From QHVT01 sp036389275 (lineage in GTDB: Bacteria > Acidobacteriota > Thermoanaerobaculia > Gp7-AA8): a stretch of 64,000 nt of DNA. A model generated the notes under the pieces. It had not been told where the DNA came from, ran no database searches, and saw nothing but the letters and a program-made list of their open reading frames with translations. The DNA lies in assembly GCA_036389275.1 (NCBI GenBank), contig DASVQE010000012.1, forward strand, positions 82,664 through 146,663, read 5' to 3'. Both the position numbers and the translations under genes were made by a program. Position 1 is the first letter of the stretch. Each line of letters starts with the position of its first letter. This document shows, in pieces, positions 16,848 to 24,601 of the stretch.

Positions 16848-17513
16848 ATGACCGAAGACGTTCTTCGCGAGCTCGCCCTGCTCCGCGACCTCGGCTACAC
16901 GCATCTCGATTTCTCCAACGTCGCGCCGCGCGCGGCTGTCATCGCGCACGACGCCGATCTCACCGGCTGGGACGCGCTGCGCGCGCAAACGCACGACTGC
17001 GCGCAGTGCCGCCTGGCCGGCACGCGCACGAACGTGGTCTTCGGCGTCGGCAATCCGAACGCCGATCTGATGTTCGTCGGCGAAGCGCCCGGCCGCGATG
17101 AAGACGAGCAAGGGGAGCCGTTCGTCGGCCGCGCCGGCCAGCTCCTCACCGACATCATCAAGGCGATGAAGCTCACCCGCGACGACGTCTACATCGCCAA
17201 CGTGATCAAGTGCCGCCCGCCGGAGAACCGCAACCCCGAGGCCGACGAGATCGAAGCCTGCCGGCCGTTCCTCCAGCAGCAGATCGCGCTCGTGCAGCCG
17301 AAGGTGATCGTGACCCTCGGCAAGTTCGCGCTGCAAAGCCTCACCGACCGCGCCTGGTCGATCTCCGCCGCGCGCGGCCAGTGGCTCGACTACCGCGGCA
17401 TCAAGCTCATGCCGACGTACCACCCGGCCTACCTGCTCCGCACGCCTTCCGCAAAGAAGGATGTGTGGAGTGACATGAAGAAGGTGATGGCGGAGTTGGG
17501 GATTTCCGTCTAG
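16848..17513 (+). CDS. udg: Uracil-DNA glycosylase, family 4 (iron-sulphur type)
   Basis: Removes uracil from DNA. The product is 221 residues. Four cysteines, C51, C54, C122 and C138, match the 4Fe-4S ligands of family 4. Motif A is G-E-A-P-G-R-D-E-D-E-Q-G at about 78-89, with the catalytic-loop F-V-G-R-A-G following. Motif B is H-P-A-Y-L-L-R starting at His202. The region N-V-I-K-C-R-P-P-E-N-R is also diagnostic. The start is ATG 16848, directly after a -10 element with no leader. Confidence 0.93.
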   Translation: MTEDVLRELALLRDLGYTHLDFSNVAPRAAVIAHDADLTGWDALRAQTHDCAQCRLAGTRTNVVFGVGNPNADLMFVGEAPGRDEDEQGEPFVGRAGQLLTDIIKAMKLTRDDVYIANVIKCRPPENRNPEADEIEACRPFLQQQIALVQPKVIVTLGKFALQSLTDRAWSISAARGQWLDYRGIKLMPTYHPAYLLRTPSAKKDVWSDMKKVMAELGISV

Positions 17514-17536
17514 CGAGCGCCGTCTCGTTTTCCGTC

Positions 17537-17542
17537 TAGACT
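17537..17542 (+). promoter_or_regulatory. -10 element of lipoprotein gene, leaderless
   Basis: TAGACT, six bases before the GTG at 17549, in the 35-base gap after udg. No Shine-Dalgarno is present. Confidence 0.5.
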
Positions 17543-17548
17543 GAAGCC

Positions 17549-18034
17549 GTGGGCCGTCGCGTTCTCTTCGCCGTGCTGATGCTCTTCGCGAGCGCGTGCA
17601 TGCACGTCGCGCAGCGCTCGCCGCAGGAGGTCGCCGCGCTCTGCCCGCTGTCGCTGGAGGTCGACGAATGGGACGAAGGGCACATTCGCGGCAAGCACGC
17701 GCCGACGATCTGGCTCGTGAACAACCTCGACCACGGCTTTGAGGTCGTACGCGCCGCTCCGAATGAGCGGGCGAGCGTGGCACTCGAGCCGCCGCCGCTC
17801 ATTCCTGTCCTTTCACCGTGGCCGTTGACTGACACCAAAGTGCCGCCCGGTGCGTGGCTTGCCCTGGCGTGGCCCAGGCCGGAGGACACGTGGGTGACGC
17901 CTCCCGGCACATACCAGTACCGGATGCACTACCGCTCGCGCGCGCACTGGTGGTCGCCGGACGCCGTCTGCGTCGCCCGGTCGCGGTCGTTCACGACCTT
18001 CACCGACATCATCATCCTGCAGTTAAACGAGTGA
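17549..18034 (+). CDS. Predicted lipoprotein, unknown function
   Basis: 161 residues starting at GTG 17549. A signal peptide ends in a lipobox-like L-F-A-S-A-C with Cys17 as the lipidation site. The rest is a small beta-rich domain with W-L-V-N-N-L-D-H-G-F-E-V and P-P-G-T-Y-Q-Y-R-M. Two later cysteines may pair. No family is recognised. The stop overlaps the priA start, so it is co-translated with priA. Confidence 0.7.
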   Translation: MGRRVLFAVLMLFASACMHVAQRSPQEVAALCPLSLEVDEWDEGHIRGKHAPTIWLVNNLDHGFEVVRAAPNERASVALEPPPLIPVLSPWPLTDTKVPPGAWLALAWPRPEDTWVTPPGTYQYRMHYRSRAHWWSPDAVCVARSRSFTTFTDIIILQLNE

Positions 18035-20442
18035 TGCCGGGCCTCGCCGAATTCGCGCAGATCGCGCTGCCGGTGGCGGTGCATGAGACCTTCACCTACC
18101 GCGTCCCCGAAGCGTTGCGCGACGGCGTTCGCCTCGGCTCGCGCGTCGAAGTGCCGTTCGGACCGAAGCGCACCACCGGCTTCGTGGTCGGGTTGCTCGA
18201 CGTCACGCCCGTCGACGCCGCGAAGATCAAGCCGGTGCGCGCCGTCCTCGACGACGAAGAGCCGGCGCTCATCCCCGAGATCATCGAGCTCTGTCGCTGG
18301 GCTGCCGACTACTACATCGCGCCGCTCGGCGAGATGCTGCGCGTCGCGCTGCCGGCCAACATGGCCTCGCGTGGCAAGCGTGAGGCGACGCTGGTCGATC
18401 CCGATTCGCCGCAGATCCTCGACGCCGATCGCGCGCTGATCGACCTGCTGCGCAAACGCCCGCTGCCGCTCGCGTGGATTTTCGAGGAGCTCGGTGTGTC
18501 GCGCTCCGCCATCGCCCGGCTGCGCGACGCCGGCGCCATCGCCATCGCCGATCGCTTCGTCGACACCGAGGGCGTGCGGTACGACCGCTTCGTCGTCCTC
18601 GAAGCGTCGCCGGGAGCGTTGACGCCGAAGCAGCAGGCCGCGGTCGAGCTGCTGCAGGCGCGCGGCGGAGAGCTCTCCGTGCGCGCGCTCGAGCACGCCG
18701 GCGTCTCCGCCGCGATCCTGTCTGCGCTCGCGAAAAAAAGCGTCGTGCGCATCGAGCGCCGGCCGCGCCGCCACACCCTCGACGCTTTTCTGGCGGGACT
18801 GGAAGGCATCACGCCGCTCGACATCCGCTACTCGAGCGAGCAGCTCGCCGCGATTGAGAGCGTCCGCGCCGCGCACGGCACCTTCGCGCCGTTCCTGCTC
18901 GAGGGCGTGACCGGCAGCGGCAAGACCGAGGTCTACATCGAGTTGATGAGAGACGTCGTGAAACGGGGAGAGCAGGCGCTGCTGATGGTGCCGGAGATCT
19001 CGCTCACTCCGGTCTTCGCCGCGCGGCTGAAGGAACGCTTCGGCGACCGCATCGCCATCCTGCACAGCAACCTCTCCGCGAGCGAGCGTTACGACCAATG
19101 GTGGCGCGCGCGCCGCGGCGAAGTGGACGTGGCCATCGGGCCGCGCTCCGCGCTCTTCACCCCGTTCCAGCGCCTCGGCCTGATCGTCGTCGACGAAGAA
19201 GGCGACGGCGCGTATAAACAGGAAGAGACGCCGCGCTACAACGCCCGCGATCTCGCCGTCGTCCGCGCGCAACTGCGCAAGATCCCGGCGGTCCTCGGCT
19301 CCGCCACGCCGTCGCTCGAGTCGCGCGAGAACGCCGCGCGCGGCAAGTACACGCTGCTGCGCATGAAGCAGCGCGTCGAGGAGCGTCCGCTACCCGACGT
19401 AGACATCGTTGACTTGCGAAAAGAGCGCGCGGAGAAGGAAGACAAAGGCTTCGTCATCTTCGCCGGCCCGATGAAGACCGCCTTGCGCGAGACCTTCGAC
19501 GCCGGCGAACAGGCCATCATCCTCATCAACCGCCGCGGATACGCGCCCTACCTGCTCTGCCGCGAGTGCGGCCACGAGTTCCGCTGCCGCGACTGCAGCG
19601 TCACGCTCACCGTGCACCGCCGCGAAGGGCTGCTCATCTGCCACTACTGCGGCCTGCGCAAGCCGATGCCGAAGGCCTGTCCGCTCTGCAACGGCGAAGT
19701 GCTGCAGCCGATCGGCTTCGGCACGGAGAAAGTCGAAGAGCGCTTTCTGCGCGATTTTCCGGACGTTTCCGTGGCCGTGCTCGATCGCGACTCCACGCGC
19801 AGACGCGGCTCGCTGGTGGCCATCCTGGAGCGCTTCCGCGCCGGCGAGACGCGCGCGCTCATCGGCACGCAGATGCTCAGCAAGGGGCATCACTTCCCGA
19901 ACGTCACGCTCACCGCCGTGCTCAACGCCGACTCGATCCTCGGCTATCCCGACTTCCGCGCCGCGGAGAAAACGTTCTACCTGCTCACCCAGGTGGCCGG
20001 CCGCTCCGGACGCGGCGAGCTGCGCGGCAAGGTGCTGATCCAGACCGCCTTTCCCTCGCACTACGCCATCCAGCACGCGCAGCGGCACGACTACGAGGCG
20101 TTCTACGAATCGGAGATCGAGTTCCGCAAGACCTTTCACTATCCGCCGGTCACGTCGATGATCGCGCTGCTGTTCCGCGGCGAAGGATTGCAGGATGTGG
20201 AGCGCGCCGCGCGCGATTGCGGACGGCTGCTCGAAGAGGCGGTCGAGCCGCTCGTCGGCACGCGCATCCAGGGTCCGGCGCCGGCGCCGCTCGCGCGCAT
20301 CAAAGGCGTCTGGCGCTATCAGATTCTGCTGCGCTCGCCGCACCGCGTGGCGCTGCGCCGCGCCGTCGAGGCGGTGGTGCTGCCGCGACGTTTCAAAAGC
20401 GTTGACGTTGCCATCGACGTCGATCCGCTTAACATCCTCTGA
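18034..20442 (+). CDS. priA: Primosomal replication protein N' (3'-5' helicase)
   Basis: Restarts stalled replication forks. About 802 residues. The N-terminal DNA-binding domain is followed by helicase Walker A G-V-T-G-S-G-K-T-E-V, motif II V-V-D-E-E-G-D-G-A-Y-K, G-S-A-T-P-S motif III and the zinc module with eight cysteines in C-x2-C, C-x2-C, C-x2-C and C-x2-C pairs (from L-C-R-E-C-G to C-P-L-C-N). Motif II normally reads DEEH; here the His is Gly. The start is ATG 18034, or GTG 18031 one codon earlier, overlapping the lipoprotein stop. Confidence 0.95.
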   Translation: MPGLAEFAQIALPVAVHETFTYRVPEALRDGVRLGSRVEVPFGPKRTTGFVVGLLDVTPVDAAKIKPVRAVLDDEEPALIPEIIELCRWAADYYIAPLGEMLRVALPANMASRGKREATLVDPDSPQILDADRALIDLLRKRPLPLAWIFEELGVSRSAIARLRDAGAIAIADRFVDTEGVRYDRFVVLEASPGALTPKQQAAVELLQARGGELSVRALEHAGVSAAILSALAKKSVVRIERRPRRHTLDAFLAGLEGITPLDIRYSSEQLAAIESVRAAHGTFAPFLLEGVTGSGKTEVYIELMRDVVKRGEQALLMVPEISLTPVFAARLKERFGDRIAILHSNLSASERYDQWWRARRGEVDVAIGPRSALFTPFQRLGLIVVDEEGDGAYKQEETPRYNARDLAVVRAQLRKIPAVLGSATPSLESRENAARGKYTLLRMKQRVEERPLPDVDIVDLRKERAEKEDKGFVIFAGPMKTALRETFDAGEQAIILINRRGYAPYLLCRECGHEFRCRDCSVTLTVHRREGLLICHYCGLRKPMPKACPLCNGEVLQPIGFGTEKVEERFLRDFPDVSVAVLDRDSTRRRGSLVAILERFRAGETRALIGTQMLSKGHHFPNVTLTAVLNADSILGYPDFRAAEKTFYLLTQVAGRSGRGELRGKVLIQTAFPSHYAIQHAQRHDYEAFYESEIEFRKTFHYPPVTSMIALLFRGEGLQDVERAARDCGRLLEEAVEPLVGTRIQGPAPAPLARIKGVWRYQILLRSPHRVALRRAVEAVVLPRRFKSVDVAIDVDPLNIL

Positions 20443-21737
20443 TGTTCATCGCGGCGGCTCTCGTCGTCACCCGTCTCCTCGGATTGATCAGCGGCGAGCA
20501 TCCGCTGAGCCTCGAGGTCGATGGCAGCGTCCATCACGTCACCGTCGCCCGCAACGGCGCCACCGTGGCCACGCTCGACGCGCCGCCGTGGCGCACGGTC
20601 GTCGACTTCGGCGCCGAGCTCGTGCCGCAGGAGGTCACCGTCACTGCGTTCGACGCGAAAGGGAACGAGCTCGCGCACGACACGCAGCTCGTCAATCTGC
20701 CGCGGCCGCCCGCGGAGGCCTTCATCGATCTGCAGAAGAAAGGCGACCGGATGAAGGCCGTCGTGCGCTGGCAGCACATCGGCGGCGCGAAGCCGCAGCG
20801 GCTGCAGGTGCGCCTCGACGGAAAGAAGATCTCGAAAGGGGAGACCAGCCTCACGCTGCCGCGCATCGACCTGACGAACATTCATGTGATCGAGGCGGAG
20901 ATCGGATTTCCGGGCGACGTCGTGGCGAAGAAAGAGGTGGTGTTCGGCGGGCTGTACACCGATGAGGAGCCGGCGGAGCTGACCGGCATTCTCGCACGCG
21001 GCGATGCCGCGCCGCGGCAAAACGCAGAAGGCGAGATCCCGAATTGCTTCGCCGTCGACGGCACTGCGGTGGCGGCGCGCGGCGTGGAAAAAGGAAGCGC
21101 ACTGCTGCTGGTCGTGCGCAACGGCGATACGCGCGCCATCGCGCGCACGCTCGAGCTGCCGTCGGTCTTCAGCCGTCCTGCCGCACTGACGGACTTCGAT
21201 CTTTCCGGAGTGCAGATGCGGCTGATCTATCCCGTCGCGCAGTCGTACCGCATCGCCCCGAACGAGCCGGTGGTGAATCTGTTCGACAAGTCCAGTCTCT
21301 ACGACGGCGAAAAAGGCCTCTGGTGGCTGCTGACGAAAGTCTCCGGACAGCAGGGTTGGGGCGCGCTGCGCTACGCCGACGCCGTCTCCGTCGCCGGCGT
21401 GCAGGCGCTCGTCGACGCGCGGCGGCGTGCGGTGGTGGTGCTGCTCGACGGCGAGCGCGACGCCAGCCGCCACTCCGGCGTGGCCGTCCGCCGCTATCTC
21501 GCCCGAATCGGCGTCCCGCTCTACGTCTGGTCCGCCGTGAACGTCACGCCGGCCATGACCGAAGCCTGGGGCGAAGTGCGCGACGTCTCCACGTTCGACC
21601 TCCTGCGCGACGCCACCGCCGACCTGCGCAAGGATCTCGATCAACAGTGGATCGTCTGGCTCCGCGCCAAACCGCTCGACGCGATCCGCGCGGCGGCGTT
21701 GCCGGGATGCAGTTTGACGCCGGTGGCGAAGCCGTAG
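20442..21737 (+). CDS. VWA-like secreted or periplasmic protein, function unknown
   Basis: 431 residues. A hydrophobic N-terminus (about 1-16) may be a signal peptide. Residues 25-170 look like beta-sandwich domains. The C-terminal third resembles a von Willebrand A fold: R-A-V-V-V-L-L-D-G-E-R-D near residue 331, then V-R-R-Y-L-A-R-I-G-V-P-L-Y-V-W. The classical metal site D-x-S-x-S is not seen, so metal binding is doubtful. Such VWA-like exported proteins are common in Acidobacteriota. The ATG overlaps the last base of priA. Confidence 0.7.
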   Translation: MFIAAALVVTRLLGLISGEHPLSLEVDGSVHHVTVARNGATVATLDAPPWRTVVDFGAELVPQEVTVTAFDAKGNELAHDTQLVNLPRPPAEAFIDLQKKGDRMKAVVRWQHIGGAKPQRLQVRLDGKKISKGETSLTLPRIDLTNIHVIEAEIGFPGDVVAKKEVVFGGLYTDEEPAELTGILARGDAAPRQNAEGEIPNCFAVDGTAVAARGVEKGSALLLVVRNGDTRAIARTLELPSVFSRPAALTDFDLSGVQMRLIYPVAQSYRIAPNEPVVNLFDKSSLYDGEKGLWWLLTKVSGQQGWGALRYADAVSVAGVQALVDARRRAVVVLLDGERDASRHSGVAVRRYLARIGVPLYVWSAVNVTPAMTEAWGEVRDVSTFDLLRDATADLRKDLDQQWIVWLRAKPLDAIRAAALPGCSLTPVAKP

Positions 21738-21768
21738 TGCGCGCGATCCATCGAGAGATTCGTCCTAA

Positions 21769-23046
21769 TCAGTGACGCACGGCCCGGCGCCGCGGACCCG
21801 CGGGACACGGCGCGAACGATTGAAACTGGTCGTACGACGGCCAGCTCGTGACGCCGCCCAGCGCGTTCCACATTCCGGCGTCGAGCTCCTCGAGAAACGC
21901 GTCGGCGTTCGCTGGTTGAGAGTTGAAAAACGCGGCCCATGCGAGGCCGCCGTAATTCCGGACGACGATGGTCGCGGTTCCGGGAAGGCCGCCTGAATGC
22001 CACCAATTGGCGTTCCCCAACGACGGCCGCACCTGCCACCCTTTGGCATACCAATACGGCGTGGTCGACCAATAGGGGATGGTCGGCCGGGCGATCATCA
22101 GCTTGGTCGTCGCCTCGCTGAGAATGTCGGGCGGGTCGTTGATGGCATCGACAGACAAGACGAACCGAAGATAGTCGATGGTCGACGCGACCCAGCCGCC
22201 GTGCGCGTCCATCGCCTCTAGATAGAATCCGCCGTCGGGCCGCGGGACTTTGGTGCCGGTGCCGTAGATCGACGGCACCAGCGGCGCACCCGGAAAATCG
22301 TAGTACTTCACCTCGCCCGGCAGCGACTGCGTTTGCAGCGAACGACCGATCTGCATGCATGCGGCGCCACTCGGCGCGAGGACCTGTTCGCGTACGAATT
22401 TTTCATACGGCTGGCCGGTGATCGTTTCGACGACGCGGCCGAGGAGCAGGTAGCCAAAGTTCGAATAGTTGAAGTCCGATCCGGGGTTGAACTGGAGCGG
22501 CTTTCCCATCATGAAGCGGATGATGCTGTCCGTCGTCGCCGGTGCCGCGGTTCCCGTCGCGGCGGCGATCGCCACCGGCATGAACATCGGATCGAAGGTC
22601 GTGTCGCGGTTCCAACCGCCGGAATGTTCGAGCAGGTTTCGGATCGTGATGGTTGCCAGGCGAGGATCAACGCTTTGTCCCGGCAGCGGCTCGTAAGAGA
22701 GAAGATCGAACACACGCTGATCGAGACTGAGCTTCCCTTGTTGTACCAGCAGAAGAATTGCGGCGGAAGTGATCGGCTTCGAAAGGCTCGCCAGCCGGAA
22801 CCGCGAGTCCGGCTGCACCAGGTCGCCGGTGGCCTTGTTCGCGTAGCCATAGCCGCGCGCAAAGACGAGTTTCCCGTTGCGGGCCACGGCGATGGCGCCA
22901 CCGGCAATCTGGTATTTCGTCAGGAGCGTCGACGCGAGCTGGTCGTACGAGACCATTCCGGGGATCACGGTGCCGGTGGAAGGCGTCTCCGCGGAGGCCG
23001 TGACTGCAGCGAGCAACGCGAGTGATACGAGCCATCGACGGGTCAT
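21769..23046 (-). CDS. Serine hydrolase of the class C beta-lactamase / penicillin-binding family
   Basis: 425 residues with a signal peptide (cleavage near A-S-A, residue 19). The active-site S-x-x-K is S87-L-S-K90, the second motif Y-S-N is in D-F-N-Y-S-N-F-G-Y, and the third, H-S-G-G-L-P-G-T, replaces K-T-G. This profile fits the large beta-lactamase-related esterase and D-aminopeptidase group better than a true AmpC. The ATG has an AGGAGCGGAG ribosome site. The gene upstream on the same strand ends ten bases before, so the two are probably one operon. Substrate unknown. Confidence 0.85.
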   Translation of the reverse strand: MTRRWLVSLALLAAVTASAETPSTGTVIPGMVSYDQLASTLLTKYQIAGGAIAVARNGKLVFARGYGYANKATGDLVQPDSRFRLASLSKPITSAAILLLVQQGKLSLDQRVFDLLSYEPLPGQSVDPRLATITIRNLLEHSGGWNRDTTFDPMFMPVAIAAATGTAAPATTDSIIRFMMGKPLQFNPGSDFNYSNFGYLLLGRVVETITGQPYEKFVREQVLAPSGAACMQIGRSLQTQSLPGEVKYYDFPGAPLVPSIYGTGTKVPRPDGGFYLEAMDAHGGWVASTIDYLRFVLSVDAINDPPDILSEATTKLMIARPTIPYWSTTPYWYAKGWQVRPSLGNANWWHSGGLPGTATIVVRNYGGLAWAAFFNSQPANADAFLEELDAGMWNALGGVTSWPSYDQFQSFAPCPAGPRRRAVRH

Positions 23047-23056
23047 AACTCCGCTC

Positions 23057-23623
23057 CTAGGCGATCGGCTCGCGCCGCAGCGGTTCGTGCAACACCACCA
23101 GGCCTTCGTACAGCCGCTCGTCGATGCCGGGGTCGATCTCGCGGATCAGCGGCACGAGGCGCTGCACGTGTTGGATGACGCGCAGCATGGCCGCCCAGAG
23201 CGGCTCGGCGTTCGAGCGCTCGAAGGTTTGAAACGGCAGGCGGCGGCCGAAGGTGTGGGCGTCGGAGCCGGTGAGGTTCCCCACCGCGTGGTTGATCGCC
23301 CACTGGATGCGCTGGCCGAGCTCGTGCGGCGCGGAAGTGTTGCCGCGCGGGCGGCGGGCGATGTCCGCCACCAGGTCGATGGCGCGGCAGAGCGCGCGCA
23401 GCTCCTGCTCGATCGGCGCGTGACGCGGGTCGTCACCCGGCAGCGCCGCGTAGACCGCGTAGAGCTTGTCGATCCGCTTCCGCACGTCGCCGTCGAGCTT
23501 CTGCACGATCGACTGCACGTCGGGGATGTGGCGCATCCGCTCGTTGTCGGACCACGTCTCCAGGATCGGCTTCTGCGTTACCGGCGCCTCGGCCGGATCG
23601 TGAGTGTCTTCAGTTGCCAGCAT
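23057..23623 (-). CDS. Conserved-looking protein of unknown function
   Basis: 188 residues, soluble, mostly helical, with no signal peptide. It contains R-K-R-I-D-K-L-Y-A-V-Y, R-A-I-D-L-V-A-D-I-A-R-R-P-R-G and L-L-P-type hydrophobic heptads; no catalytic motif is visible and I do not recognise it. It shares a strand with the serine hydrolase ten bases downstream. Its start lies only 27 bases from the accA start on the other strand, so their promoters must overlap or lie inside coding sequence. Confidence 0.65.
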   Translation of the reverse strand: MLATEDTHDPAEAPVTQKPILETWSDNERMRHIPDVQSIVQKLDGDVRKRIDKLYAVYAALPGDDPRHAPIEQELRALCRAIDLVADIARRPRGNTSAPHELGQRIQWAINHAVGNLTGSDAHTFGRRLPFQTFERSNAEPLWAAMLRVIQHVQRLVPLIREIDPGIDERLYEGLVVLHEPLRREPIA

Positions 23624-23650
23624 GTACGTTCTTTGTTAGGGTCCGCGGCA

Positions 23651-24601
23651 ATGAGCGCCGATCCGACACAATTCGAAGAGCCGATCCTGAGGATCCGGCG
23701 TCGAATCGACGAGCTTTCCGCGATGGATTCCGAGCCGCCGCGCGAAGCTGAGATCGCCGAGCTCCGCCAGAAGCTTACCAAAGTCTCCCACGAGATCTAC
23801 GCGAACCTCACCCCGTGGCAGAAGACCCTCGTCGCGCGCCACCCGCAGCGGCCGTACACGCTCGACTTCATCAGCCTCCTGTTCGAGGAGTGGATGGAGA
23901 TCCACGGCGACCGGAAGTTCGGCGATGACCCGGCCGTGGTGGCCGGCTTCGCGCGCTTCCGCGGCACGCCGTGCTGCGTGATCGGACATCAGAAGGGCCG
24001 CAACACGAAAGAGAAAGTCGTGCGCAACTTCGGCCAGCCGCGGCCGGAAGGATTTCGTAAAGCGCTTCGCGTGATGAAGCTGGCCGAGAAGTTCCGCCTG
24101 CCGATCTTCTGCTTCATCGATACGCAGGGCGCCTATCCCGGCGTCGGCGCCGAGGAGCGCGGGCAGGCCGAGGCCATCGCGGTGAACCTGCGCGAGATGG
24201 CGGCGCTCGAAGTGCCGGTGATCGTGGCAGTGATCGGCGAGGGCGGCAGCGGCGGCGCGCTCGCACTCGGCGTCGGCGACCGCGTGCTGATGCTCGAACA
24301 TGCGGTCTACTCCGTCATCTCGCCCGAAGGCTGCGCGGCGATTCTCTGGAAAAACGCAGCGGCCGCGCCGGAAGCGGCGTCGGCGATGAAGATCACCGCC
24401 GCCGATCTGAAGCGACTCGGCATCATCGACGAGATCGTGCCGGAGCCGCCGGGCGGCGCGCACAGCGACGCCAACGCCGCGGCCGAACTGCTCGCGCCGT
24501 ACCTCGAGCGCTCGCTGCGCGAGCTGCAGAAGCTCAAGCCGCCGCAGCTCGGCGAGGAACGCTACAAGAAGTTCCGGCGCATGGGTGTCTTCGAGCGCTA
24601 G
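23651..24601 (+). CDS. accA: Acetyl-CoA carboxylase carboxyltransferase subunit alpha
   Basis: Transfers carboxyl from biotin to acetyl-CoA, the first step of fatty-acid synthesis. The 316-residue length is typical. N-terminal coiled segment (about 8-55), then G-D-R-K-F-G-D-D, G-H-Q-K-G-R-N-T-K-E, F-I-D-T-Q-G-A-Y-P-G and E-G-G-S-G-G-A-L, which form the CoA and oxyanion sites. The start is ATG 23651; the frame remains open far upstream only as antisense of the minus-strand genes. The partner accD is not in the window. Confidence 0.95.
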   Translation: MSADPTQFEEPILRIRRRIDELSAMDSEPPREAEIAELRQKLTKVSHEIYANLTPWQKTLVARHPQRPYTLDFISLLFEEWMEIHGDRKFGDDPAVVAGFARFRGTPCCVIGHQKGRNTKEKVVRNFGQPRPEGFRKALRVMKLAEKFRLPIFCFIDTQGAYPGVGAEERGQAEAIAVNLREMAALEVPVIVAVIGEGGSGGALALGVGDRVLMLEHAVYSVISPEGCAAILWKNAAAAPEAASAMKITAADLKRLGIIDEIVPEPPGGAHSDANAAAELLAPYLERSLRELQKLKPPQLGEERYKKFRRMGVFER

